From Amygdalobacter nucleatus (GTDB lineage: Bacteria; Bacillota; Clostridia; Saccharofermentanales; Fastidiosipilaceae): DNA of 64,000 nt. The notes beneath the pieces are model-generated. The model had not been told where the DNA came from. It searched no databases and worked only from the letters and a program-made list of their open reading frames with translations. Below, piece by piece: positions 9,726-18,389 of this stretch (the first letter of the stretch is position 1; each line of letters begins with the position of its first letter). The position numbers were made by a program, and so were the translations under genes. Location: assembly GCF_029167365.1 (NCBI RefSeq), contig NZ_JARFNM010000001.1:1294001-1358000 (forward strand), in the 5' to 3' direction.

Positions 9726-10102
9726 TCATTTTTTGTGTTGCTTTACGGTACATCGTGCCTTAACTCTTGAGGCCAACTCTTTAGCATCAAAAGGCTTTGT
9801 GACGTAATCATCTGCCCCTAATTCAATCCGCTTATTTTATTAAGACGTGTATCTAAAGCCGTCAAGATTATGACAGGCAAAGTTGGATTGATTGTTTTCA
9901 ATTGCTCTAATACATCATATCCGCTCTTGTCAGGTAGCATAAGATCAAGCAGCACGATATCTACTGGATTGTTATTAAATTGCACTAACGCTTCTTCAGC
10001 AGTTTCTGCCCCGATCGTATCATATCCCTCATTTCGTAAGGCACGAAAAATAAGATGCAAAATATCACTTTCATCATCTACAACCAAAACTAGATTTTTT
10101 AC
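9726..10102 (-). pseudogene. Response regulator receiver domain, frameshifted remnant
   Basis: The frame from about 10100 encodes LVLVVDDESDILHLIFRALRNEGYDT...DIVLLDLMLPDKSGYDVLEQL...[15 protein letters not shown], a clear CheY-like receiver with the acidic pair (DD) and phospho-acceptor Asp in LLDLMLP. Near 9830 the frame breaks. The expected continuation [23 protein letters not shown], with the conserved Lys of TKPF, continues in another frame and ends at 9726. No DNA-binding output domain follows and no ATG is present at the 5' end, so the gene looks truncated at both ends as well as shifted. No partner kinase is nearby. Confidence 0.85.
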
Positions 10103-10241
10103 CTCGTGTTGCTTTCTTTAAGATCAGAATATACATACTTATGTATAGCTATAACTCTTCGGTTAAGTATAATCTAAAAAAACATCTTCAGTAAGTATGA
10201 TAACTAAGTTTTATCTCATAATCAAAAATTCGACATCGACG

Positions 10242-10391
10242 TACATCGCAAAAGATGTCAACAAAATTTCTAATCCGTATACGTCCATGGCCTATACACG
10301 CTAACTCTAATACACAAAGAACTCGTAATCGCAAAAAAGCCTCGCTCACGCTAGCAAGGCTTGGCATAAACGAGACCCAGAAAACAAGTTA
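10242..10391. repeat. 150-bp direct repeat, copy A (left edge of uronate block)
   Basis: This 150-bp unit is 145/150 identical, without gaps, to 28665-28814 and in the same orientation. Inside it are ACATC-GCAAAA-GATGT, a GTATA/TATAC pair, and a 10-bp stem AAGCCTCGCT...AGCAAGGCTT (about 10336-10362) that on the minus strand is followed by Ts and can act as a terminator. The unit starts 17 bp after the MBL-fold gene in the reading direction. Homology extends well beyond the terminator, so this is a true duplicated sequence and not just two similar terminators. Confidence 0.92.
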
Positions 10392-10407
10392 CCTAAATAG
10401 AAACAAA

Positions 10408-11142
10408 TCACAAACATACCCATGAATTTACATCTGCTAAATTTGTATCCTTAAAAATTTTAATTGCTGTTTTTTTAATATGGAGCTTCACATTATCTCC
10501 TACTGGTAAATGACACAATAATAATTTTTTGGCATTTGTTTTTTTAGCCAAGGTGGCGGCATCCCCAGCTGTCGAATGTCCGCCATCAATAAGTTTTTCA
10601 CGCTCGAGATCTGTCCCACCTGCTTCATGAATCAATACATCCGCATCCATAAAACTCTGAGGAGCATATGCAAATGGTCTTGTATCAGAAGTATATACTA
10701 GTTTCTTACCAGCATATCTAAAGACATAGGAACGCGAGTATTCAGTATGATTGCTCTTTACTGCTTCAACAAATATGTCTCCTATTTTTAATTCATCATC
10801 ATTATTAATGGCAATTGGAAATATGTCTTTTTTACCTCTAATACCAAAAATATCAATCAAATTATTTACAATTTCATTCATGCCTATATGGCAATAAATA
10901 TTCAACTGTCGCTTTCTCTTCATTAACCACATTTGATGTAATAAAGAAGGAAGAGCATAAAGATGATCAATATGTTCGTGCGTAAACAATACAGCATCCA
11001 CATCAAAATCTACAGCTTCAGCTATATTTACAGATGTATCTATAAGCAAATGTGTTCCATCAGAACCGATTAGCAATGAGGTATTGCCGCTTTTTACTTC
11101 TTGAAGCGAATTATTAACACCTAGAAATTTATACTTCAGCAT
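10408..11142 (-). CDS. MBL-fold metal-dependent hydrolase (RNase Z/PhnP-like)
   Basis: A metallo-beta-lactamase-fold enzyme of 244 aa. The metal-binding motif THEHIDH (His55, His57, Asp59, His60) is followed by SNHTEYSRSY, the Asp ligand in YTSDTRPF and a late His in LLLCHLP. This arrangement fits the RNase Z/PhnP branch, whose members cleave phosphodiesters (tRNA 3' trailers, cyclic ribose phosphates). It lacks the RNase Z exosite arm, so tRNA processing is unlikely. It overlaps the TctA gene by 7 bp and is the last gene of a nine-gene run that also encodes two transporters and two HAD phosphatases; a role in opening a phosphodiester-containing substrate is possible but inferred. Confidence 0.7.
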   Translation of the reverse strand: MLKYKFLGVNNSLQEVKSGNTSLLIGSDGTHLLIDTSVNIAEAVDFDVDAVLFTHEHIDHLYALPSLLHQMWLMKRKRQLNIYCHIGMNEIVNNLIDIFGIRGKKDIFPIAINNDDELKIGDIFVEAVKSNHTEYSRSYVFRYAGKKLVYTSDTRPFAYAPQSFMDADVLIHEAGGTDLEREKLIDGGHSTAGDAATLAKKTNAKKLLLCHLPVGDNVKLHIKKTAIKIFKDTNLADVNSWVCL

Positions 11143-12656
11143 TTTTTAGCCTTTCTATTTTTTATGGCAGTTGAAACTATTACAAAAATAACAAGTGCTA
11201 TAAAAAGCATACATATCGGTGAAGTATAAAATCTTTCAAATGTACCGCCGCCTAATTTAATACCTTTTCTAAATTGTTCTTCAAACATCTTTCCTAAAAT
11301 CAAGCCTAAAACTATTGGTGCAATTGGATAGTCATTAATTTTCAAATAATAGCCAAAAATACCCATAACCAATGATGTTCCTAGGAAATAAACTCCTTTA
11401 GATACTGATGAACCAGCTAATGCATATGGTCCCACAAAAGAAAGAATCAATACAATTGGCATCAATACGCTCTGAGAAATCAATAATACCTTTGGATATA
11501 TTCTTATTCCTGCAAATTGAAAAACGCCCATAAAAATATTAGATATTAACAAAGTAACAAAAATGGAATAAACAAGCGGCATATTTTGTGAAAACAAAGA
11601 GAAACCAGGGGTAACACCGTTTATTAACAAAGCACCAATAAGGACAGCTGTGGCAGAATCGCCTGGTATACCCAAGCTAAGAGCTGGTATTAGCGCACCA
11701 CCTGTAACGGCGTTATTGGCAACTTCAGGTGCGAACACTCCCTCAAGACATCCTGTACCAGGCATATCTAATTTACCTTTGCTTTTTGCACAAATTCCCT
11801 GTGCAGCATTTCTACTCATAAATACAGCTATTGACGCACCTGTCCCAGGTACGGCACCAATCAATGTACCTATGCCCAATGAAGATAAAATTATTTTCCA
11901 CATCGAAGTTATTTTCTTAAATGGAGGTATGACTTTACCTATGTCTGTACATACTTCTTTTTTCTCATTTTTAACTATATTTTTAATTTCAAAAAACACC
12001 TGGCTAACACCGTATAACCCAATCAATACAGAAGTCATATCCAAGCCACTAGCAAGAGGTGTTTTACTCAAAAGCGTAGTAAAAGGAATTCTTAAGGCTC
12101 CTGACATAGGATCAGGTCCTAAGAAAGCAAGCACAAACCCAACAGCACCCATAAGCAAACCTTTTAACAAACTCTTGCCTGAAACAGCTGCAATAATTAT
12201 GATACCAACAAGTGACAAAGTACATTTTTCTGCAGGTCCAAAAGCAAGTGTCATTTTGGCAACTAATGGACTAAAGAAAATCAAGAAAATTTCGGAACCC
12301 AATCCACCTATAACCGAAGCAATAATTACTCCACCCAAAGCCTGTCCCGCAAGACCTTTTTTGGTCATTAGTAAACCATCCTCAACAGTAGCGATGGCAT
12401 TAGGATTGCCAGGAATTCCTAACAATACAGCTGGTATTGAAGCGCCGCATACAGCGCCACAATAAACTGCCAATAACAATCCAATTCCTGTGGCTGTATC
12501 CAGCTGGTAAGAAATTGGAATGACCAATGCGATACCCATTGTTGCCGTCAACCCGGGAAGTGCGCCAAGAATAATCCCTAAAACAGATCCAAATGCACAC
12601 CATAAAAATGTCGACAAATGTAAAACTAAGTTTAGTCCCTCTACAAATTCATTCAT
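11136..12656 (-). CDS. Tripartite tricarboxylate transporter, large permease (TctA family)
   Basis: A 506-aa membrane protein with the TctA signature: an N-terminal repeat with LGALPGLTATMGIALVIPISY and a second copy of the loop in IGAVPGTGASIAVF, surrounded by about 12 hydrophobic segments, and GALIPALSLGIPGDSATAVLIGALL. TctA is the main channel of the TTT secondary transporters, which import carboxylates with help of a binding protein. It lies directly after tctB (11 bp) and overlaps the MBL-fold gene. In a cluster for uronate breakdown, a sugar acid or other carboxylate is the likely cargo; the sequence does not fix it. Confidence 0.92.
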   Translation of the reverse strand: MNEFVEGLNLVLHLSTFLWCAFGSVLGIILGALPGLTATMGIALVIPISYQLDTATGIGLLLAVYCGAVCGASIPAVLLGIPGNPNAIATVEDGLLMTKKGLAGQALGGVIIASVIGGLGSEIFLIFFSPLVAKMTLAFGPAEKCTLSLVGIIIIAAVSGKSLLKGLLMGAVGFVLAFLGPDPMSGALRIPFTTLLSKTPLASGLDMTSVLIGLYGVSQVFFEIKNIVKNEKKEVCTDIGKVIPPFKKITSMWKIILSSLGIGTLIGAVPGTGASIAVFMSRNAAQGICAKSKGKLDMPGTGCLEGVFAPEVANNAVTGGALIPALSLGIPGDSATAVLIGALLINGVTPGFSLFSQNMPLVYSIFVTLLISNIFMGVFQFAGIRIYPKVLLISQSVLMPIVLILSFVGPYALAGSSVSKGVYFLGTSLVMGIFGYYLKINDYPIAPIVLGLILGKMFEEQFRKGIKLGGGTFERFYTSPICMLFIALVIFVIVSTAIKNRKAKKC

Positions 12657-12666
12657 CGTTTAACTC

Positions 12667-13383
12667 CTAAAAGTTCAAAATCCCAACTGCTAAATTTACG
12701 TTAAAGAACTGTTTAAATACAACATAAATAACTAAAACACAAGTAAACGTAATCAATAATGATTTAGATACAACATAATAGCCACGATTATTAATCATTT
12801 TGCATATAGTAGCTTTTACAATTAAAGTAAATGCAAAAACAAATAGCAACGAAATAACAGCTTGTATCGAGCCATTAGCAAAAATGATAGGGATACAACC
12901 GACTCGTGTCAGTCTAAAAATCAGCCTAGTCAAACTTCTCATCAACACATAGACTACCGATGTACTTAATGTCGTTGCAACAATTCCGTATAAAAATTGC
13001 CTATAATTCGTTTGCTCTAATGTTGTATATAAATGTTCAAGAATATAAAGTAGCATGGCTGTACAAATAATAAAACCAATATACCTTAGGCTAAACACAT
13101 ATAGTACAGTTGATATAATCGTTATAGAAAAATACTTTCTAGTTAACGCATCATTCTGTATAGATGAAATGCGTTCCCGCCAAGCAACCCAGCCAAAGCC
13201 AAGACACATAAACATAGCCATAATCAGCGGCAAAATTTTCCCACCAGGATCTCCGCCTACAGCATCAGCAGCTAAAACCGTATCCTTACTGGTAATAACA
13301 TATAGCAAATATGCAACAGACAGTAAGCAAGCAACTAAAGGAAAACTTAACTTTAATTTCACAATACACCTCTTAATATACAC
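12667..13383 (-). CDS. Tripartite tricarboxylate transporter, small permease (TctB family)
   Basis: A 238-aa integral membrane protein placed between the TctC-type binding protein and the TctA permease. It starts with a hydrophobic helix (LSFPLVACLLSVAYLLYVITS), followed by GGDPGGKILPLIMAMFMCLGFGWVAW, which matches the usual TctB opening (a first helix, a short extracellular stretch, a second helix). TctB proteins normally have four helices and about 150-170 aa; this one is longer, with extra hydrophobic segments in the C-terminal half. Identification rests on both the N-terminal pattern and the gene order. Confidence 0.8.
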   Translation of the reverse strand: MYIKRCIVKLKLSFPLVACLLSVAYLLYVITSKDTVLAADAVGGDPGGKILPLIMAMFMCLGFGWVAWRERISSIQNDALTRKYFSITIISTVLYVFSLRYIGFIICTAMLLYILEHLYTTLEQTNYRQFLYGIVATTLSTSVVYVLMRSLTRLIFRLTRVGCIPIIFANGSIQAVISLLFVFAFTLIVKATICKMINNRGYYVVSKSLLITFTCVLVIYVVFKQFFNVNLAVGILNF

Positions 13384-13397
13384 ACATGATTAGCTCT

Positions 13398-14393
13398 CTA
13401 TTTAGCGTACACACCTTTCGCTAATCCTGTTGATTTAATAATTGGCTTCAGTGATTCAACTAATTTATCATTAAACAACTTAAACTCATTTAATTTACTA
13501 AACTCATCAAGTAAACCTTGCTCAGACATGAACTTTTGAAATTTTTCAGTCTTATATGCTTTTTCGATAATATCTGCCAAATACTGTTTAACATTATCAT
13601 TTACTCCTTGTGGTACACAAATACCTCTAAAGCAGCCACTCGGAATATCCAACTTTTCATAACCAGCCTCTGCCAAATTAGGTACATCTGATAATTCTTT
13701 AATTACAGAATGACCTTTGCCAAAAAATACTAATGGTCTCAATCCCTCAAGATTAGCTATAACCTCAGATTGTGAAAAAATACCAGCATCACAATGTCCA
13801 CCCAATACAGCAGGTATAAGTTCCGCTCCGCCATTAAATGCTACAACATTAAATGGTGTATCTAACACATTATTAAGTCCATAAGCTACAATACCTGTCG
13901 TTGCTGTAGCGCCAGCATTTCCCAAAGTTAGTTGTCCTTTTTTCTCTTGAGCTGCTTTAATCAAATCCGCTAAGCTTCCATAATTTGATTGCTTATTCAC
14001 AGCTAATACAAATGGTTCAACATTCAAGCCAGCAATATAATCTAACTTATTAAATCCTTCTGTATATCCTGTCATTGTTCCACACGCAACATATGTACCA
14101 TACATAAGTAAAGTATATCCGTCAGCTTCCGAATCAATGACCTGATTGGTACCAGTTCCTGTTGAACCACCAGTCACATTTTCAACAATTATATTGCTTT
14201 TGCCAGATACTTCTTTCATAGCTTCTACTAAAGCTCTAGCCTGTGTATCAGTTCCGCCACCTGCAGACTGAGGAACTATCAATGTTATTGTTTTTTCCGG
14301 ATCTGGAAACTCACTACTACTTGAACTTTTACTACATGCAGTTAAACTGCACAGTAAGCTAGCAGTTAAAATTAAAGATATAACTTTTTTCAT
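13398..14393 (-). CDS. Tripartite tricarboxylate transporter binding lipoprotein (TctC/Bug family)
   Basis: A membrane-anchored substrate-binding protein for the adjacent TctBA permease. From the ATG at 14393 (GGGAG upstream) it begins MKKVISLILTASLLCSLTAC with a lipobox cysteine at residue 20 and a Ser-rich linker. The mature part carries the Bug/TctC signature: ITLIVPQSAGGGTDTQARAL at the N-terminus, then NVTGGSTGTGTNQV and LTLGNAGATATTG in the ligand loop region. Bug proteins bind carboxylates or amides. In-frame sequence upstream of the ATG (to 14414) is open but has no good ribosome site. Confidence 0.93.
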   Translation of the reverse strand: MKKVISLILTASLLCSLTACSKSSSSSEFPDPEKTITLIVPQSAGGGTDTQARALVEAMKEVSGKSNIIVENVTGGSTGTGTNQVIDSEADGYTLLMYGTYVACGTMTGYTEGFNKLDYIAGLNVEPFVLAVNKQSNYGSLADLIKAAQEKKGQLTLGNAGATATTGIVAYGLNNVLDTPFNVVAFNGGAELIPAVLGGHCDAGIFSQSEVIANLEGLRPLVFFGKGHSVIKELSDVPNLAEAGYEKLDIPSGCFRGICVPQGVNDNVKQYLADIIEKAYKTEKFQKFMSEQGLLDEFSKLNEFKLFNDKLVESLKPIIKSTGLAKGVYAK

Positions 14394-14429
14394 AATTATT
14401 CTCCCTATAAGCAATAAATATAAATATTT

Positions 14430-16082
14430 TTACAAACTAATATCGTCCGATTTTGTCAGACTAAAGAACAATAAAATGGAAACAATCATTGTCACGGTCA
14501 AAATTGTTGAAAGAGCAGCCGCTGTACCATAACCACCTCTACTAATTTCTTGAAAAATAGTTACAGTCATGGTCTGTGTTTTACCCGTATACAACATCAA
14601 AGTTGACGACAATTCATTCAAAATAGTAATCCACGATAAGATCGCACCAGAAACTATGCCTGGAATCATTACCTGCATCGTAATATTAAAGAATGTGGAC
14701 ATAGGCCCATAGCCCAAACTTGCAGATGCCTCGTCAATATTAGGATTAATTTGTCTTAGTATAGCTGCACTTGATCGCACGGTATAAGGCATTCTTCTAA
14801 TTATGTAAGAGATGATGATTATCGTTGCAGTTCCTGATAATACGATCGATCCCTTGTTATAACTCATAAGCAAAAGTAAACCAAAAATTGTACCCGGTAT
14901 AACGTATGGAAACATGATAAACGTATCAAGTATCTTAGACAAAATTCCTGGTTTTCTTACAGTAAGATAAGCAAATAATGTTCCTAAAATTACTACAACA
15001 ATGATAGCGATTATACCAAACTTGAATGTATTGGTAATAGAGAACAAGGATTTGGTAAAAACTGTTATATAACTATTCAAGCTATAACCTTCAGCCCACA
15101 TAACACCCTTTGTGTTTCTAAACGAAATAAAAATAATATAGATCTGCGGTAAAATAGCAATAAACGCAACAGTATAAACATAAAGGTGAGCCAAAATATT
15201 TGCTATACCTTTCAATTGTTTTGGTTGAGGAGGATTAAGTGTACTCATAGTATAATTTTTTCGATTAGAGATATATTGCTGAATACCAAAAACAATCGCT
15301 GCTATGAAAATCATTACCATGGCTACAGCAGATGCGAAAAATGCATTAGCTCCTGTCTCACTAACATACTCTTGATAAACAATAACAGGTAACGTCATAT
15401 ATCCTTCACCGATTAAGCGTGGTGTACCATAGTCAGCAAAAGCACGTAAAAACACAATCGTTGCACCCGCTAAAATTGTTGGCATAACTAAAGGTAAATT
15501 AACTTTAAATACCTTATGTAAGCCATGGTAACCCAAACTCTCGGCAGCTTCTCCAAGTGAAGCATCAATTTTCTTTAAAGCTCCTTTTGTATACATATAG
15601 ATATAAGGGAATAACTTCGTCACAAATACTAGTAAAATACCACCAAATCCATATATATTAGGCATACCAATGCCAAAGTTTCTTTCCAAGAATTGAGTAA
15701 CTTCACCAGAACGGCCAAACATCAATATCCAGGAATAAGCGCCTAAGAAAGGAGGTGATAACATAGATATAATGACGATTATATTGACCAATTTATTCGC
15801 CTTAATTTTGAACATCGTAGTTATATAGGCTAATGGAACACCAACCAAAATAACTATTATCATAGCCGCTGTCACAACTTTAACACTATTTAATAAAGCT
15901 CCGACATAATACGGCTTCGTAATAAACCTAACAAAGTTATCTAGTGAAATAGAACCAGTTTCAGCTGAAGTTAACGCATAAATCATCATTCTAATGATAG
16001 GTATAACCAAAAACATTCCGAAGAAGATCAACGAAAACAATCCAACCAAGGTCCAGAAATCAATCCTAAGCTTGTTTTTCAT
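14430..16082 (-). CDS. ABC transporter permease, fused two-domain (FbpB/AfuB type)
   Basis: A 550-aa permease with two homologous halves, each with a BPD_transp_1 domain. EAA-type coupling loops appear as LGEAAESLGYHGLHKVFKVNLPLVMPTI (first half) and IDEASASLGYGPMSTFFNITMQVMIPGI (second half). Fused permeases of this length are typical of the ferric-ion, 2-aminoethylphosphonate and hexose-phosphate (AfuB) importers. The gene overlaps the ATPase gene by 17 bp and follows the binding protein and ATPase in the same direction. Substrate cannot be read from the permease alone; see the AfuABC comment under findings. Confidence 0.88.
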   Translation of the reverse strand: MKNKLRIDFWTLVGLFSLIFFGMFLVIPIIRMMIYALTSAETGSISLDNFVRFITKPYYVGALLNSVKVVTAAMIIVILVGVPLAYITTMFKIKANKLVNIIVIISMLSPPFLGAYSWILMFGRSGEVTQFLERNFGIGMPNIYGFGGILLVFVTKLFPYIYMYTKGALKKIDASLGEAAESLGYHGLHKVFKVNLPLVMPTILAGATIVFLRAFADYGTPRLIGEGYMTLPVIVYQEYVSETGANAFFASAVAMVMIFIAAIVFGIQQYISNRKNYTMSTLNPPQPKQLKGIANILAHLYVYTVAFIAILPQIYIIFISFRNTKGVMWAEGYSLNSYITVFTKSLFSITNTFKFGIIAIIVVVILGTLFAYLTVRKPGILSKILDTFIMFPYVIPGTIFGLLLLMSYNKGSIVLSGTATIIIISYIIRRMPYTVRSSAAILRQINPNIDEASASLGYGPMSTFFNITMQVMIPGIVSGAILSWITILNELSSTLMLYTGKTQTMTVTIFQEISRGGYGTAAALSTILTVTMIVSILLFFSLTKSDDISL

Positions 16083-17181
16083 TTGCTCCTCCTAAAATTA
16101 AAGTGGTTAGTGTCGATTGATCAAATAAATTAATCTTCGTTCGCTTCAAATCTAAATATATTTCCTCGCCCACATCATAAACATGCTCTAAGGAACTTAT
16201 ATCAATCGTCATCTCTATGTCATGAGAAATTCCTACATCTAAAACATACTGCATATACTTGCCTAAGAAGCGCTTAACAACAATTTTAGCATGCATACAT
16301 TGATCTGAATTATTACGGATAATGAATTCTTCTGGACGTACATACACCAAAACTTTTTTGCCAACTTTGCATTGTACAACATTAGAAATCTCTGTCACTA
16401 AACCTGTTTCTAATTTAACAGTTGCAACATTATTATCGTAAGCAATAACCTCAGCATCAAAACTATTACTCTGACCAATAAAATTAGCAACAAAAGTGTT
16501 ATATGGTCGTGTATATATCGTTGTTGGACTAGCAACTTGTTGAATCACACCTTTTTTCATTACAGCGATACGATCAGATACAGATAAAGCTTCCTCTTGA
16601 TCATGTGTAACATAAACTGTAGTTATACCTATCTTCTTTTGTATATCAGAAATAGCCTCACGCATCTCTACTCTTAACTTAGCATCAAGATTTGATAATG
16701 GCTCATCCATAAGCAATACTTGTGGATTAACCACAATAGCTCTTGCTAATGCAACTCGTTGTTGCTGACCTCCAGACAATTTATTTGGGTAACGATCTTG
16801 ATACTGTTCAATTTGCACGACCTTCATGATTTTTTGAACACGGCTTTTGATTTCTTCCTTACTTAAGTTCTTATTCTTTAAACCATACTCAATATTCTGA
16901 TATACTGTCATATTTGGGAAGATAGCATAATTTTGAAAAACCATGCCAAAGTTACGCTTATAAACAGGCAAATCATTAATAACTTTATCATCAAACGAAA
17001 TTGTTCCATCTTCTACTGTATTAAAGCCCGCTATCATTCTTAGCAAAGTCGTTTTGCCACAACCTGATGGTCCAAGTAAGGTAAACAATTCACCTGCTTT
17101 GATAGATAAAGACAAATTTGGTATTACCACATTGTCTTCATATTTTTTCATAACATCCTTAATCTGAATTGCAACAGCCAT
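16066..17181 (-). CDS. ABC transporter ATP-binding protein (FbpC/PotA type)
   Basis: The 371-aa ATPase drives the permease encoded next to it. The nucleotide-binding domain has Walker A LLGPSGCGKTT, the Q-loop in VFQNYAIFPNMT, signature LSGGQQQRVALARAI, Walker B VLLMDEPLSNLDAKL and the switch His in YVTHDQEEAL. A C-terminal TOBE-type regulatory part (from about residue 240) includes KVLVYVRPEEFIIR. This two-part layout is normal for the MalK/PotA/FbpC group. It starts 70 bp after the binding-protein stop, across a strong hairpin, and its end overlaps the permease start. Confidence 0.92.
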   Translation of the reverse strand: MAVAIQIKDVMKKYEDNVVIPNLSLSIKAGELFTLLGPSGCGKTTLLRMIAGFNTVEDGTISFDDKVINDLPVYKRNFGMVFQNYAIFPNMTVYQNIEYGLKNKNLSKEEIKSRVQKIMKVVQIEQYQDRYPNKLSGGQQQRVALARAIVVNPQVLLMDEPLSNLDAKLRVEMREAISDIQKKIGITTVYVTHDQEEALSVSDRIAVMKKGVIQQVASPTTIYTRPYNTFVANFIGQSNSFDAEVIAYDNNVATVKLETGLVTEISNVVQCKVGKKVLVYVRPEEFIIRNNSDQCMHAKIVVKRFLGKYMQYVLDVGISHDIEMTIDISSLEHVYDVGEEIYLDLKRTKINLFDQSTLTTLILGGANEKQA

Positions 17182-17208
17182 CTATTCATCTACCCTTTCT
17201 CTTAAACT

Positions 17209-17239
17209 AACAGCTTATTCCTATAAGGAATAAGCTGTT
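17209..17239 (-). terminator. Intercistronic hairpin between binding protein and ATPase genes
   Basis: A perfect 13-bp stem, AACAGCTTATTCC and GGAATAAGCTGTT, closed by a 5-base loop. It lies 13 bp after the binding-protein stop. No T-run follows on the minus strand (it reads AGTTTAAG), so it is more likely an RNA-stabilising or partial attenuation structure that keeps binding-protein mRNA more abundant than that of the membrane parts. Confidence 0.7.
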
Positions 17240-17251
17240 GAGTTATGCTAA

Positions 17252-18322
17252 TCATTTAGCATCTACAACAATTGCTTGGAACTTAGCCTTAACTTCCTTT
17301 GATTTAACATTAGGATAAGCAACTGCTTTTAGCTCCTCTGTTTTTAGCCTTCCCTTAGTTGTCAATTCGACATCTTTTCTCACTGGACGTGTATTTACAA
17401 CTTTTTCAGTAATTGATTGGCATTCTTTAGAAACAACAAAATCAATAAATTTCTTAGCATTTTCTGAATTTTTACCATTTTTAATCAAAGCAATATTACT
17501 TGTACGTAATGTAACACCTTCTTTAGGATAAACAGCATACACATCCGCTCCTTGATTCATGTAAGAAATAGTCTTATCCTCATTACAAATACCTACAGGA
17601 TACTCCCCTTCTACAACAGACTTATATGCACCTGAAGATCCAGAAGAAAACTTATGATCCAAGTTAGCTACAAACTTGCTAACATAATCATATCCACTGT
17701 TCACATCATCACCTGTTTTCATTGCGGCTAACATATTAACAACAGCTTCTAAAGCAGACCCTGAATCAGCCGGATTAGCAAAAGCTATTTTTCCTTTTAA
17801 CTTTTCGTCAAGTAATGAAGCCCAACCATCTACTTCAACACCTAAATCTTTTATCAACTTCTTATTAACAATAATTGAATTGACTGTAATATATGTAGGT
17901 GTGTATAAATTACCTTCTGGTATAAACTCGCTATGAATATTCTCAAGTTCGCTACTCTTATAGGGTTCTAAGCACTCTTTAATACTATTGTATATAGTGG
18001 CACCACCACCCATCATAACATCACCGTATGGAGCATCTTTTTCAGCCTTTATACGGCTTGCCATTTCACCAGTACCAGCACTAACAATTTCAACTTTTAT
18101 ATTAGGATATTTTTTATTAAACTCTCCAACAACACACTCATATTCTGCTGCACTTGTTGATGTGTACAAAACTAAACTATCCTTCGAACCATTAGCAGCT
18201 TCGGAACCTTTAGTTTGGCCTTTCTCATTCCCCTTATTAGTTGCAGTATTACATGCAACTAATGAAAAACTCATAAAAACAGCTAAGCCAGATGAAATGA
18301 CTCGCTTTAAGTTCTTTTTCAT
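17252..18322 (-). CDS. ABC transporter solute-binding lipoprotein (FbpA/AfuA type)
   Basis: A 356-aa binding protein with signal MKKNLKRVISSGLAVFMSFSLVAC (lipobox Cys24), a short polar linker and an SBP_bac-type two-lobed domain: LVLYTSTSAAEYECVVGEFNKKYP at the start and GDVMMGGGATIYNSI further on. The family contains ferric, 2-aminoethylphosphonate and hexose-phosphate (AfuA) binders. The Tyr pair that ferric-binding members use near the C-terminus is not evident, so iron transport is not supported. It is the first transporter gene after the two HAD phosphatases and is followed by a hairpin, the ATPase and the permease. Confidence 0.88.
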   Translation of the reverse strand: MKKNLKRVISSGLAVFMSFSLVACNTATNKGNEKGQTKGSEAANGSKDSLVLYTSTSAAEYECVVGEFNKKYPNIKVEIVSAGTGEMASRIKAEKDAPYGDVMMGGGATIYNSIKECLEPYKSSELENIHSEFIPEGNLYTPTYITVNSIIVNKKLIKDLGVEVDGWASLLDEKLKGKIAFANPADSGSALEAVVNMLAAMKTGDDVNSGYDYVSKFVANLDHKFSSGSSGAYKSVVEGEYPVGICNEDKTISYMNQGADVYAVYPKEGVTLRTSNIALIKNGKNSENAKKFIDFVVSKECQSITEKVVNTRPVRKDVELTTKGRLKTEELKAVAYPNVKSKEVKAKFQAIVVDAK

Positions 18323-18389
18323 AAAACCCTCCCTTTTATTTATTAACTAGACTTTCTGACTAATTAACAAAATTGCAAATTAATAGCTA

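Noticed and set aside
11650-12465. 271-aa open frame on the plus strand
   Set aside because: It lies fully inside the well-supported TctA gene on the other strand, its sequence is Pro/Ile-rich without a recognisable domain, and it has no ribosome site.
14430-18322. Iron uptake system
   Set aside because: Families named ferric transporters also include AfuABC and phosphonate importers; no Fur box or iron-specific Tyr ligands were seen, and HAD phosphatases are in the operon.
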